From contig JAHEEY010000123.1 in the NCBI GenBank assembly GCA_024640485.1, positions 1-10,697 on the forward strand: a DNA stretch of 10,697 bases, read 5' to 3'. Source of the DNA: Chloroflexota bacterium. GTDB lineage: Bacteria > Chloroflexota > Anaerolineae > Promineifilales > Promineifilaceae. Within the stretch, counting starts at the first letter, position 1; each line of letters starts with the position of its first letter. The notes beneath the pieces were generated by a model. That model saw nothing but the letters and a program-made list of their open reading frames with translations. It had not been told where the DNA came from and did not search any database. Shown one piece after another: positions 1 through 6,695 of this stretch. Both the position numbers and the translations under genes were made by a program.

Positions 1-1149
1 GATTATGAACGCGCGGCAGTCAAACGGGCGGAACGGCTGCGGATCGACACTGAATTCACAGCCGCTCGTGACAAATGGCAGGCGGAAAACAAGCTGGATG
101 AAGTCGTGGACGAAGCGGACATCGCCGAAGTGGTGGCCGCTTGGACCGGCATCCCCTTGAATCAAATGATGGAGACGGAAGCGGACAAGCTGCTGCATAT
201 GGAAGAGCGGCTTCATGAGCGCATTGTCGGCCAGCACCGGGCGATTGTGGCCCTCTCCGATGCCATTCGCCGCAGCCGTTCTGGTCTGAGCGATCCGCGG
301 CGGCCCATCGGCTCATTCATCTTCCTGGGCAGTTCTGGCGTGGGTAAGACGGAATTGGCCAAAGCATTGGCTGAATTCCTGTTTGACGATGAAGAAGCCT
401 TGGTGCGGGTGGATATGAGCGAATACCGTGAGCAGCATACCGTCAGCCGGCTGTTTGGCGCTCCGCCAGGATACATCGGCTATGAACAAGGCGGGCAGTT
501 GACGGAACAGGTGCGGCGACGCCCCTATTCGCTGGTCCTGTTTGACGAAATCGAAAAAGCCCACCCTGATGTGTGGAATACGCTGCTGCAGCTGCTGGAT
601 GACGGCCGTCTGACAGATGGACAAGGGCGTATCGTCAATTTCCGTAATACGGTCATCGTCATGACCAGCAACGTGGGCACTTCTTTCGTCACCAGTTCCG
701 GGGCCTTGGGCTTTGTCGGGGTCAAGGATAAAGATGAAGCTGCGGATCACAAGCGGATTGAGGATGAATTGAAGAAGACCTTCCGCCCTGAATTCATCAA
801 CCGAATCGACGAAATCATTATCTTCGAGCCATTGTCCGAGGAAGATGTGATTGAGATTGTCAGGCTTCAGATGAAGGATGTTCAGGCGCGGTTGGCTGAA
901 CACGGCGGCCTGCACATAGAATTAACCGCTGCGGCCCAGAAGTGGCTGGCGCTGCAAGGGTACGATAAAGATTTCGGCGCTCGGCCTTTGAAGCGCGCGC
1001 TGCAGCGATATGTGGAAAGCCCGCTTTCAGTGCGCATGCTCAAGGGTGAATTCTCAGTGGGCGATCACGTCTGTGTTGACGAGGTCGATGATCAGCTGGA
1101 ATTCTCGCTGATGACCAATGATTCGAAGGAAGCGGCACCTGCTGAGTAA
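1..1149 (+). CDS. clpC: ClpC-type AAA+ ATPase (Hsp100 unfoldase), C-terminal part, 5' truncated by window edge
   Basis: This is the last 382 codons of a Clp/Hsp100 unfoldase; the frame is open from base 1, so the true start lies outside the window. The visible part holds the end of the middle region and all of the second AAA+ domain. In window residues, it shows a Walker A GSSGVGKT (110-117), pore loop GYIGY (157-161), Walker B LVLFDE (178-183), sensor 1 TSN (222-224), an arginine finger in FRPEFINRIDE (about 268) and sensor 2 GARPLKR (326-332). Just after sensor 1 is a hydrophobic LGF tripeptide (236-238). This is where ClpA and ClpC carry the loop that docks on ClpP and ClpB lacks one, so I favour ClpC over ClpB. 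The family threads unfolded proteins into the ClpP protease in the cytosol. The stop is TAA, followed 42 nt later by an intrinsic terminator. Confidence 0.93.
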   Translation, partial: DYERAAVKRAERLRIDTEFTAARDKWQAENKLDEVVDEADIAEVVAAWTGIPLNQMMETEADKLLHMEERLHERIVGQHRAIVALSDAIRRSRSGLSDPRRPIGSFIFLGSSGVGKTELAKALAEFLFDDEEALVRVDMSEYREQHTVSRLFGAPPGYIGYEQGGQLTEQVRRRPYSLVLFDEIEKAHPDVWNTLLQLLDDGRLTDGQGRIVNFRNTVIVMTSNVGTSFVTSSGALGFVGVKDKDEAADHKRIEDELKKTFRPEFINRIDEIIIFEPLSEEDVIEIVRLQMKDVQARLAEHGGLHIELTAAAQKWLALQGYDKDFGARPLKRALQRYVESPLSVRMLKGEFSVGDHVCVDEVDDQLEFSLMTNDSKEAAPAE

Positions 1150-1191
1150 TTGCGCCGGTCAGCCAGAATCAAAGCTTCAGAATCCATTATG

Positions 1192-1224
1192 CGGCCCTTT
1201 TCTGTTCAAGAAAAGGGCCGTTTC
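1192..1224 (+). terminator. Intrinsic terminator of clpC
   Basis: A perfect 12-bp stem (1192-1203 with 1209-1220) has a 5-nt loop and is followed by TTTCT. It lies 42 nt after the clpC stop and is oriented to end plus-strand transcription. Confidence 0.9.
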
Positions 1225-1280
1225 TATTTGCGGCTGGTGAGGGCATGTCAGGCGCGGCAGGCTGGGGTGATTCGCTTGGA

Positions 1281-1327
1281 AACAAAAACCGCCACCTGGT
1301 CAGCTTGAGGCATTCCAGGTGGCGGTT
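1281..1327 (-). terminator. Intrinsic terminator of the 254-residue unknown gene
   Basis: A perfect 13-bp GC-rich stem (1287-1299 with 1315-1327) has a 15-nt loop. Read on the minus strand it is followed by TTTTTGTTT, as expected for a Rho-independent terminator. It lies about 50 nt beyond the stop of the minus-strand gene. With the clpC terminator at 1192-1224 it separates two convergent genes. Confidence 0.85.
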
Positions 1328-1378
1328 GGGTGCGCAGTCATGGGCTAGACCCACAAGCTGCGGATGATTCGCATAGCG

Positions 1379-2143
1379 CTAGAGGTTGGCAGAACGCCAC
1401 CAGCGGTAATATTTGTCCCGCAATTCATCCCGATCCGGCATGGGGAAGATGAGGACACCTTCCTGGTTGGCGATGTAGATACCGGTCTCAATCATGCGGT
1501 AGGGGAACTCAATTGGCTGGACGCGATTCACCATCTTGTTCTTGATGGTCTTGTTGCGTACTTCCAACAGGCACTCCCTGATGTGATCGATAAAGGTGTA
1601 GGGCAGATCTCTGGCGGCGCCGTGTTCCGGATCTGTCGCCAGCTCGCCCAATCTCAAGTCTACGTAGCTGATAGCCGGCAGATGGGTGAAATTGTCTTTC
1701 GGTTGGGTGATGAACCGGCCGAATTCCTCAGGCTTCTGGGTGCTGGCGATCAATGGCTGTACCGGGGAAATTTCCTGGTACATATGCAGGGGAGTGTCCA
1801 GCACGGGGAGTTCGCTGCTGGGTTCGATGCCTAGGACCTGGCCGTAAGCGGTGACCAGATAGAGCTTCCTCATGACTGACAAAGGCAGATGTTCCAGAAC
1901 GCGGTAGGCAGAAATATAGACGGAGCGCTTGGGGGAATTGTCCTCATGGGGAACACAGCGAGCCATCCCCTCATCAATGCGGAAGAATTCGTGCCGGAAC
2001 TCAGGATCAATTTCAATGAAGATCGCTTGCCCATGCAGTTTCTTGTGAGAACCGACTGCATAATAGGAGCCGAACTCTTCTGGTGTGAGCATTGAAGCGA
2101 TAAGCGCTTCAGGTATCAGAGAAAGATACAGATGTACGGTCAT
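1379..2143 (-). CDS. Unknown protein, 254 aa, with an internal domain duplication
   Basis: I do not recognise this family. The protein is soluble-looking, with no signal peptide or membrane helix. It appears to consist of two diverged copies of one unit. Residues 14-46 and 131-163 align without gaps at an offset of 117, sharing LIAS, then three residues, then PEEFG, and later an A-I pair. Later in each copy a second segment also resembles its partner: around 85-107 (LPLSVMRKLYLVTAYGQVLG) and around 211-233 (IEFPYRMIETGIYIANQEGV). The C-terminus is aromatic and basic (KYYRWWR). The ATG at 2143 is preceded by AAAGGAG with a long spacing of about 14 nt, and no nearer alternative start exists. 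It is monocistronic, with its own candidate promoter and terminator, and convergent with clpC. A regulatory or ligand-binding role is possible but not supported by a motif. Confidence 0.85.
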   Translation of the reverse strand: MTVHLYLSLIPEALIASMLTPEEFGSYYAVGSHKKLHGQAIFIEIDPEFRHEFFRIDEGMARCVPHEDNSPKRSVYISAYRVLEHLPLSVMRKLYLVTAYGQVLGIEPSSELPVLDTPLHMYQEISPVQPLIASTQKPEEFGRFITQPKDNFTHLPAISYVDLRLGELATDPEHGAARDLPYTFIDHIRECLLEVRNKTIKNKMVNRVQPIEFPYRMIETGIYIANQEGVLIFPMPDRDELRDKYYRWWRSANL

Positions 2144-2225
2144 GATAACTACTGCTACTCCTTTTGGCTGGATGTCGTCTATTGCTGTGAGCTGAGATGC
2201 TGGCTCATAGCTTCTGGTTTGTGTA

Positions 2226-2252
2226 AATATGCAGGTTCAGTCCTGCAATATT
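2226..2252 (-). promoter_or_regulatory. Hairpin in the 5' leader of the unknown gene
   Basis: A 10-bp stem (2226-2235 with 2242-2252) has one bulged base and a 6-nt loop. There is no U-tract on either side, so it is not a terminator. It would lie within the roughly 170-nt 5' untranslated region of the 254-residue gene if the promoter at 2319-2327 is used. Confidence 0.5.
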
Positions 2253-2318
2253 ATTGGTAGAGGGGGACCCGATCATCCAAGCGGTGACCCTTGACCAGAC
2301 CCTGCTTCAACCAGACCG

Positions 2319-2327
2319 ATTATACCA
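2319..2327 (-). promoter_or_regulatory. Extended -10 promoter for the 254-residue unknown gene
   Basis: Read on the minus strand this is TGGTATAAT, a perfect -10 hexamer (2319-2324) with the upstream TG of an extended -10 element. No good -35 hexamer is seen at 16-18 bp, which is common for extended -10 promoters. Transcription would start near 2312, leaving a leader of about 170 nt before the ATG at 2143. Confidence 0.55.
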
Positions 2328-2379
2328 GTTTTTTTGATTAGCGGGATTAACGTACGGTGTGGCTCTCGTGCATAGGAAA

Positions 2380-2424
2380 CGGGGGCAATGCTTCAGGCGT
2401 TAACGGCGCGAAGTAGTGCCCCCG
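2380..2424 (-). terminator. Long imperfect hairpin, candidate terminator of rnj
   Basis: An 8-bp GC-rich outer stem (2380-2387 with 2417-2424) is followed by an internal mismatch and a second short stem (2391-2394 with 2410-2413) around a loop containing the palindrome CGTTAACG. It starts 58 nt after the RNase J stop on the minus strand. The following tract is only GTTTCC, so termination would be weak or factor-assisted. Its position between rnj and the next promoter supports a terminator role. Confidence 0.4.
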
Positions 2425-2482
2425 GATTGCTTCGTCTGCTAGTTTGGGGAGTCCCGTAGATCTCTAGTTTGGCCCAACCGAT

Positions 2483-4117
2483 CTATTTCACAATGGCGCG
2501 AACGACGGGCCGCTTCCCCGTTTCGGCGTATAAATAGCGGCTCAGCGACTCCTCGATATTGGGCGCCAGCGGTTTTGTGCTGTTCTTGTGGAGCATCACC
2601 ACCCGGGCAATGGTCTCTTCGGCCCCAGCAATCAGGCTCTCCGATTCGTTCATGTCTATGATGCCGCGGGAAACGATATCGGGGGTTCCCAATATTTCCC
2701 CTCCGAGTACCGTAACCACAGCGATGAAAAAGCCGTTGCGGGCCAATTTCTCGCGATCGCGGACTACCGACCAGCCAATGTCGCCAACACCAGCGCCGTC
2801 AACAAAGATGTATCCCCCAGGCATTCGCGGACAAACAGTCAAGCTATCGCTGGTCAGTTCCAGCGGGGTGCCGTTTTCGATGGCAACTACGTTTTCTTCC
2901 GGGATGCCCAGCTGCCGGGCCAGCTGCGCGTGCTGTCTCAGATGCCGCAGTTCGCCGTGGATGGGGACCAGGAATTTAGGACGGATCAGGTTGATGAGCA
3001 GTTTCATCTCTTCCTGACTGGCATGGCCTGATACGTGAACCTTGGCGATCCGCTCGTAGAGGACATTGGCGCCCCTTTGGAAGAGCTGGTTGATGGTACG
3101 GTGGATGACTTCTTCGTTTCCCGGTATGGCATGGGCGGAGAAGACCACAGTATCCCCTTCCTGGATGCTCAGCTGGCGATGTCTGCCTCTGGCCAGCCGG
3201 CCCATAACGGCAGAAGGCTCACCCTGAGATCCGGTGGCCATGATGGTGATCTGGTTGGCCGGTATGTTGGGCGCCTGGTTGATGTCAACCAGCATTTCTT
3301 CCGGGATGTTGAGATAGCCTAATTGCCGGGCCATCTTAGTGTTTTCTCTCATGGAGCGGCCGGTTATGGCCAGCCGGCGGCCATATTTCTGCGACATGTC
3401 GGCAGCTTGCTGGATGCGGGAGGTGAGCGAGGCAAAGGTGGCTATGATGATGCGTCCGGGCGCTTCGCGGAAGAGCTGGTCAAATGCTTCCTCGATGACC
3501 GTCTCTGATGGCGTCCATCCAGGCTGATCCGCGTTGGTGCTGTCAGCCATCAGGCAGAGCACGCCGCGGCTGGAGAACTCGGCCAGTTTGGCGAAATCGG
3601 ACGCTTTGCCATCGGCCGGGGTGTGGTCGAATTTATAGTCGCCGGTGTAGACCAGAAGACCAACGGGGGTGGTGATGCCGTAGCCAACGCAGTCGGGGAT
3701 GCTGTGAGTCATGTGAAATGGCTCGATGGTGAAGGAACCAATGGTAAACAGATCTCCGGCTTCAATGATATTCAGCTGCACGTCCTGCCACAGTTTAGCC
3801 TGGCGCAGCTTCACTTCGATCAAGCCGGCGGTCAGCGCTGTGGCATAAATCGGGGCTTGAATATCATTCATAAGATGGGGCAGAGCGCCGACATGGTCTT
3901 CGTGACCATGCGTGATTAGCACGGCAGTGACCCTATCCAGCTTGTCCATCAGGTAATTGTAGTCGGGGATAATTAGGTCAATTCCCAACATATCATTTTC
4001 GGGGAACATGATGCCGGCATCGATGATGATGATCTCATCTTCATATTCGATCACGGTCATGTTTTTGCCGATCTCGCCTAGTCCCCCGAGAGGTATTATT
4101 CTCAATTTACTATTCAT
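2483..4117 (-). CDS. rnj: Ribonuclease J (metallo-beta-lactamase / beta-CASP RNase)
   Basis: This is a 544-residue RNase J, close to the usual ~550. The family has 5'-to-3' exonuclease and endonuclease activity and acts in mRNA decay and rRNA maturation. The metal-binding motif HGHEDH is at residues 70-75, further ligands include H138 (MTHSIPD) and D160 (YTGD), and beta-CASP motifs include ITGRSMREN, SGHAS and PIHGELRHL. The N-terminal LGGLGEIGKNM is typical of the family. The C-terminal region carries the conserved VVTVLGGEILGTPDIVSRG-type segment. The gene lies 21 nt behind the PP2C phosphatase gene with no terminator between, so they are probably cotranscribed. The Shine-Dalgarno sequence is weak: the region ahead of the ATG is A-rich, with only AAGAAAAA close by. 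No adjacent second paralogue is seen. Confidence 0.96.
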   Translation of the reverse strand: MNSKLRIIPLGGLGEIGKNMTVIEYEDEIIIIDAGIMFPENDMLGIDLIIPDYNYLMDKLDRVTAVLITHGHEDHVGALPHLMNDIQAPIYATALTAGLIEVKLRQAKLWQDVQLNIIEAGDLFTIGSFTIEPFHMTHSIPDCVGYGITTPVGLLVYTGDYKFDHTPADGKASDFAKLAEFSSRGVLCLMADSTNADQPGWTPSETVIEEAFDQLFREAPGRIIIATFASLTSRIQQAADMSQKYGRRLAITGRSMRENTKMARQLGYLNIPEEMLVDINQAPNIPANQITIMATGSQGEPSAVMGRLARGRHRQLSIQEGDTVVFSAHAIPGNEEVIHRTINQLFQRGANVLYERIAKVHVSGHASQEEMKLLINLIRPKFLVPIHGELRHLRQHAQLARQLGIPEENVVAIENGTPLELTSDSLTVCPRMPGGYIFVDGAGVGDIGWSVVRDREKLARNGFFIAVVTVLGGEILGTPDIVSRGIIDMNESESLIAGAEETIARVVMLHKNSTKPLAPNIEESLSRYLYAETGKRPVVRAIVK

Positions 4118-4138
4118 TTTTTCTTATTTTCACTTGTG

Positions 4139-5041
4139 TTAGACGCTGAGCAGAAGCCACACCAGCACGATGAGGAAGGTCTGGAGGAGAGACAAGATAG
4201 CTGTGAACAGCCACATGGATCGCTTGCTTTGTCTTACTTGGCTGGCAGGTTCGGAATTAGCGTTTTTTTTTACGGCACTGGGTTTCGGGTTGAAGTGCAA
4301 AATCGCGGCTGATATGTTGTCCTCGCCGCCCCGTTTGTTACTTAAGTCGATCAAATAGCGAGCCGCGGTCTCTGGCTCCACGCTGGAAATAATCTCTGAT
4401 ATCTCCTGGTCGGAAACATGGCGGGTAAGCCCATCGGAACACAACAGAAGAATGTCGCTAGGTTCTAAGGGCTGTTCGAATAGATCGATTCGAGGATCGC
4501 GTTCTGAGCCAAGGCTGTAGAGGATGACGTTCTTTCGTGGGTGGACTGCAGCTTCCGCCTCCGTAATAGCCCCTTCTTCTACCAGTTTCGCCACCAGGCT
4601 CTGATCCTTGGTTATCTGGCGGAATTCACCGTTACGCAGATGATAACCGCGGCTGTCGCCCACGTTGGAGATGTACGCTCGTTGGTCCCGGATAACAACC
4701 GCGACCATTGTGGTGGCCATACGGGCATAATTACCTCGATCTACCACCAATTGGCGCAGATCTTTGTTCGCCGAGCGCATGGATTCGCGCAGCCGTTCAC
4801 CAGGATCGGCCATATCATTGTTGTTCACGTAATGCTTGACGGTAGATTCGCTGGCGAATTGACTGGCTACTTCGCCGGCATCTGCGCCACCGACGCCGTC
4901 GGCTACGATATACAACCATCCATTTTGCGTTTCATCTTCGCCACTGGTGGGCTCCCGGGAGATGACGAAATCTTCATTGTGGTCACGAACGCGACCTTGA
5001 TCTGTTCGCAAAGAGGCCTTTACCAGCCTGTTCAAATTCAT
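4139..5041 (-). CDS. PP2C-family Ser/Thr protein phosphatase with C-terminal membrane anchor
   Basis: This 300-residue protein has a full PP2C catalytic domain of the bacterial Stp/PrpC type, a metal-dependent phosphatase that removes phosphate from Ser/Thr. Motifs in order are HNED (21-24), ADGVGGADAGE (47-57), NVGDSRGYHLRNG (127-139), CSDGL (201-205) and GGEDNISAAIL (238-248); the metal-binding aspartates D24, D48, D203 and D241 are all present. A polar linker (about 252-274) leads to one hydrophobic helix at 276-299 that ends the protein, so the catalytic domain should face the cytosol as a tail-anchored enzyme. No partner Hanks-type kinase is present in this window. An A9 run at codons 258-260 lies just before the anchor. 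No Shine-Dalgarno sequence precedes the ATG at 5041. rnj follows 21 nt downstream. Confidence 0.95.
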   Translation of the reverse strand: MNLNRLVKASLRTDQGRVRDHNEDFVISREPTSGEDETQNGWLYIVADGVGGADAGEVASQFASESTVKHYVNNNDMADPGERLRESMRSANKDLRQLVVDRGNYARMATTMVAVVIRDQRAYISNVGDSRGYHLRNGEFRQITKDQSLVAKLVEEGAITEAEAAVHPRKNVILYSLGSERDPRIDLFEQPLEPSDILLLCSDGLTRHVSDQEISEIISSVEPETAARYLIDLSNKRGGEDNISAAILHFNPKPSAVKKNANSEPASQVRQSKRSMWLFTAILSLLQTFLIVLVWLLLSV

Positions 5042-5047
5042 GTGACG

Positions 5048-5076
5048 ACTATATACAGAAAGTCAAGATATAGCAA
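5048..5076 (-). promoter_or_regulatory. Candidate promoter of the PP2C-rnj transcript, possibly leaderless
   Basis: On the minus strand, TTGCTA (5071-5076) and TATAGT (5048-5053) are separated by exactly 17 bp; they match consensus at 4/6 and 5/6. The A of the ATG (5041) is the seventh base after the -10 box, where transcription is expected to start. With no Shine-Dalgarno sequence this predicts a leaderless mRNA. Confidence 0.5.
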
Positions 5077-5130
5077 GCTTTGCCACTCTGGAGCAAAGGA
5101 GCGGGAGCCTGCCTTTAAAATCATTCAATG

Positions 5131-5161
5131 AAGCAGGAAAATGGAGGAAACTGGCCTGCTT
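5131..5161. repeat. Inverted repeat between the TPR and PP2C genes
   Basis: AAGCAGG (5131-5137) and CCTGCTT (5155-5161) form a 7-bp stem with a 17-nt loop. It lies 16 nt after the TPR gene stop on the minus strand, but no U-tract follows in that direction. It may be a weak terminator or an RNA end-protecting hairpin; the assignment is uncertain. Confidence 0.35.
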
Positions 5162-5177
5162 TTGCCTTAGAATCGGG

Positions 5178-5765
5178 CTAAGACGCCGTGAACAAAGTGT
5201 ACAGCAGCAGCAAGGTGACAACGGTGGTGGCGGCGACCAAGAGATACAGCAGCCGGTTCAGCTGCGCTTGCTTCTTTTCAAGTGCGGAGCCAGCGGATTT
5301 ACTTGTTTTTTGAGTGGATGGCGGGGCTTCAACGGCTGCCGCTGCTGCCGATTCCATGTCGGCAGCAATCGATGGTTCCTGAAGCCAAGGAAATGCTTCA
5401 CTGTGTTCTGAGGAGGCAGGGTCCGTGAGCGCTGCTTCCAGACTAAGTTCTTCAGAGCCATGTTTCATCCATGCCGGCAGCAAGTCCTCCTCTTCCAGCG
5501 ATAGCCCGCTTTCGTGGAGATTGATTGCGAGGCTGGCTTCCAGCTCCGATAAACGGGCTGCCGCCTTCTCATGATTGGGATCAATAGCGACAGCCTTCTT
5601 GAGATACGCCAACTGCTTTTGCTCCGAGTCGACCAAGTGGCTCAATAAGAACCAGGCATGTACTTCCTCGGGGTTGTCTTTGAGGAGCTGTGTGAGCAAG
5701 AACTGGGCTTCTTTTTCCTTACCGGAGCGGGCGCTGGCAATCGCTTGTTGCAGTCTCTGATCCAT
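5178..5765 (-). CDS. Small TPR protein with C-terminal transmembrane segment
   Basis: This 195-residue protein has about two TPR-like helical hairpins at residues 2-75. The sequence AIASARSGKEKEAQFLLTQL is followed by NPEEVHAWFLLSHL and then by LKKAVAIDPNHEKAAARL, with the usual A, G and P positions. An acidic, Ala/Ser/Pro-rich linker (about 80-165) leads to a basic segment and one hydrophobic helix (about 172-193) at the very C-terminus. TPR domains are protein-binding scaffolds; here the domain would be tethered to the membrane and face the cytosol. No enzymatic motif is seen. The ATG has AGGGA 8 nt upstream. It is preceded by an extended -10 box at 5810-5818 and sits between maf and the PP2C gene, which has the same anchor layout. 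A specific partner cannot be named. Confidence 0.85.
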   Translation of the reverse strand: MDQRLQQAIASARSGKEKEAQFLLTQLLKDNPEEVHAWFLLSHLVDSEQKQLAYLKKAVAIDPNHEKAAARLSELEASLAINLHESGLSLEEEDLLPAWMKHGSEELSLEAALTDPASSEHSEAFPWLQEPSIAADMESAAAAAVEAPPSTQKTSKSAGSALEKKQAQLNRLLYLLVAATTVVTLLLLYTLFTAS

Positions 5766-5809
5766 GTTTGTTTCCCTATCGTAGTAACTGACCCAAATTC
5801 ACTGGGAAA

Positions 5810-5818
5810 ATTTTAACA
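5810..5818 (-). promoter_or_regulatory. Extended -10 promoter for the TPR gene
   Basis: Read on the minus strand this is TGTTAAAAT: a 5/6 -10 hexamer with the extended TG. It lies 45 nt upstream of the TPR gene ATG. No strong -35 box is seen. Confidence 0.4.
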
Positions 5819-5857
5819 CGAGTTAGTCCAAAGAACGAGGTAAATGCGATTGCCCCC

Positions 5858-6577
5858 TTAACGGCGTGCTTCAATTGAGGGGCTGCCAACATCGAAGCTT
5901 GAGTGAGGGGAGGCGTCCAGCTGCTCATAGAGAGGGCAGTGATATTGATGGTGAAGCGCCAGAAGTTGGTCCATTGGTGCGCTGGTGGGTATCTTCAACT
6001 GCGCCAGCGCTTGGACAAGATGGCAGATTGAAAGCCCCATGACCCCTAGATAGCACCCATCCAGCTGCGCCACCGGCCTGAACTTAGGGTGCTGGATGGC
6101 GTATGAACCGGCCTTATCCATGGGATCCCCAGTGGCAATATAGCTGGCGATTTCACGGTCACTGTACTCGCGCATGGTGACCAATGCGGAATGAACCTCA
6201 TTGATCTGTTCCCCACTGGCAAGATCAATCAGTGTCATGCCGGTATGGACATGGTGGGTGCGGCCGCGCAAATGCTGCAGCATCTGATGGGCATCGGCCT
6301 GGTCAACCGGTTTGCCCATCAGCTTCCCATCCAGGGTCACGGCAGTATCGGCAGCGATGATGATCCGCCGTTCCGTTGTAACGGGCTGCTGGTGAAAGGA
6401 GTCGGCAATTGCCGCTGCCTTCAATTCTGCGGTCTGGATGACGTTGATTGCTGGGTCGGGATGATCGACGCTGCTTTCATCAACATCAGCGGCGATACTC
6501 TGGAAGGGAATGCCTAGCAGTTGAATTAGCTCACGTCGCCGGGGTGACTGTGATGCCAGGATCAGGTTTATGCTCAT
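5858..6577 (-). CDS. maf: Maf family nucleotide pyrophosphatase
   Basis: This 239-residue protein carries the Maf/Ham1-like signature: SQSPRRREL (9-17) at the N-terminus, ELKA (51-54), AADTAV (75-80) with the likely catalytic aspartate D77, GKP (88-90), THHVHTG (107-113), DKAGSYAIQ (154-162) and a modified GCYLGVMGLS (174-183). The family hydrolyses non-canonical or surplus nucleoside triphosphates to monophosphates. The retained R14, K53 and Q162 resemble the dTTP/UTP-type subfamily rather than the m7GTP-type, but I hold that loosely. The usual length is 190-210; here about 40 residues (around 197-239) extend past the domain without a recognisable motif. The ATG at 6577 lacks a Shine-Dalgarno sequence and lies only 30 nt past the rplL terminator, so how it is transcribed is unclear. 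Confidence 0.93.
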   Translation of the reverse strand: MSINLILASQSPRRRELIQLLGIPFQSIAADVDESSVDHPDPAINVIQTAELKAAAIADSFHQQPVTTERRIIIAADTAVTLDGKLMGKPVDQADAHQMLQHLRGRTHHVHTGMTLIDLASGEQINEVHSALVTMREYSDREIASYIATGDPMDKAGSYAIQHPKFRPVAQLDGCYLGVMGLSICHLVQALAQLKIPTSAPMDQLLALHHQYHCPLYEQLDASPHSSFDVGSPSIEARR

Positions 6578-6607
6578 AGGGGTCGCAGAGAGTGGGGGGA
6601 TATTGCT

Positions 6608-6641
6608 AAAAAGGCCAGCTCATGAACGAGCTGGCCTTTTT
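6608..6641 (-). terminator. Intrinsic terminator after rplL
   Basis: A perfect 14-bp stem (6608-6621 with 6628-6641) has a 6-nt loop. Read on the minus strand it has an A-tract before and TTTTT at the end, so it could also work in the other direction. It lies 54 nt beyond the rplL stop and separates the ribosomal operon from maf. Confidence 0.93.
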
Positions 6642-6695
6642 GCATGACAACGTATTCGAGGAATACATCATCTTCTATTTAGCGCGATTAGCAGC

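Larger units (their letters stand above)
2144..2482. other. Intergenic region (339 nt) between the unknown gene and rnj
   Basis: No coding sequence is supported here. It holds the rnj-proximal hairpin (2380-2424), an extended -10 promoter (2319-2327) and a leader hairpin (2226-2252). A 9-bp direct repeat, CTAGTTTGG, occurs at 2439-2447 and 2464-2472, right after the rnj stop; I assign no function to it. Confidence 0.6.

Noticed and set aside
313..915. 200-codon minus-strand open frame inside clpC
   Set aside because: Antisense to conserved AAA+ motifs, with no ribosome binding site or recognisable domain.
1364..1834. 156-codon plus-strand open frame opposite the unknown 254-residue gene
   Set aside because: The minus-strand gene has a terminator, a promoter and internal protein repeats; the plus frame has none of these.
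2439..2472. 9-bp direct repeat CTAGTTTGG as a possible operator or attachment site
   Set aside because: Only two copies, no dyad symmetry, and no mobile or regulator gene nearby; it could be chance.
2588..3919. Several plus-strand open frames of 61-152 codons opposite rnj
   Set aside because: All are antisense to a full-length RNase J with intact active-site motifs.
4541..5131. 196-codon plus-strand open frame opposite the PP2C gene
   Set aside because: It lies entirely antisense to a well-supported phosphatase gene and its translation resembles no family; it is a shadow frame.
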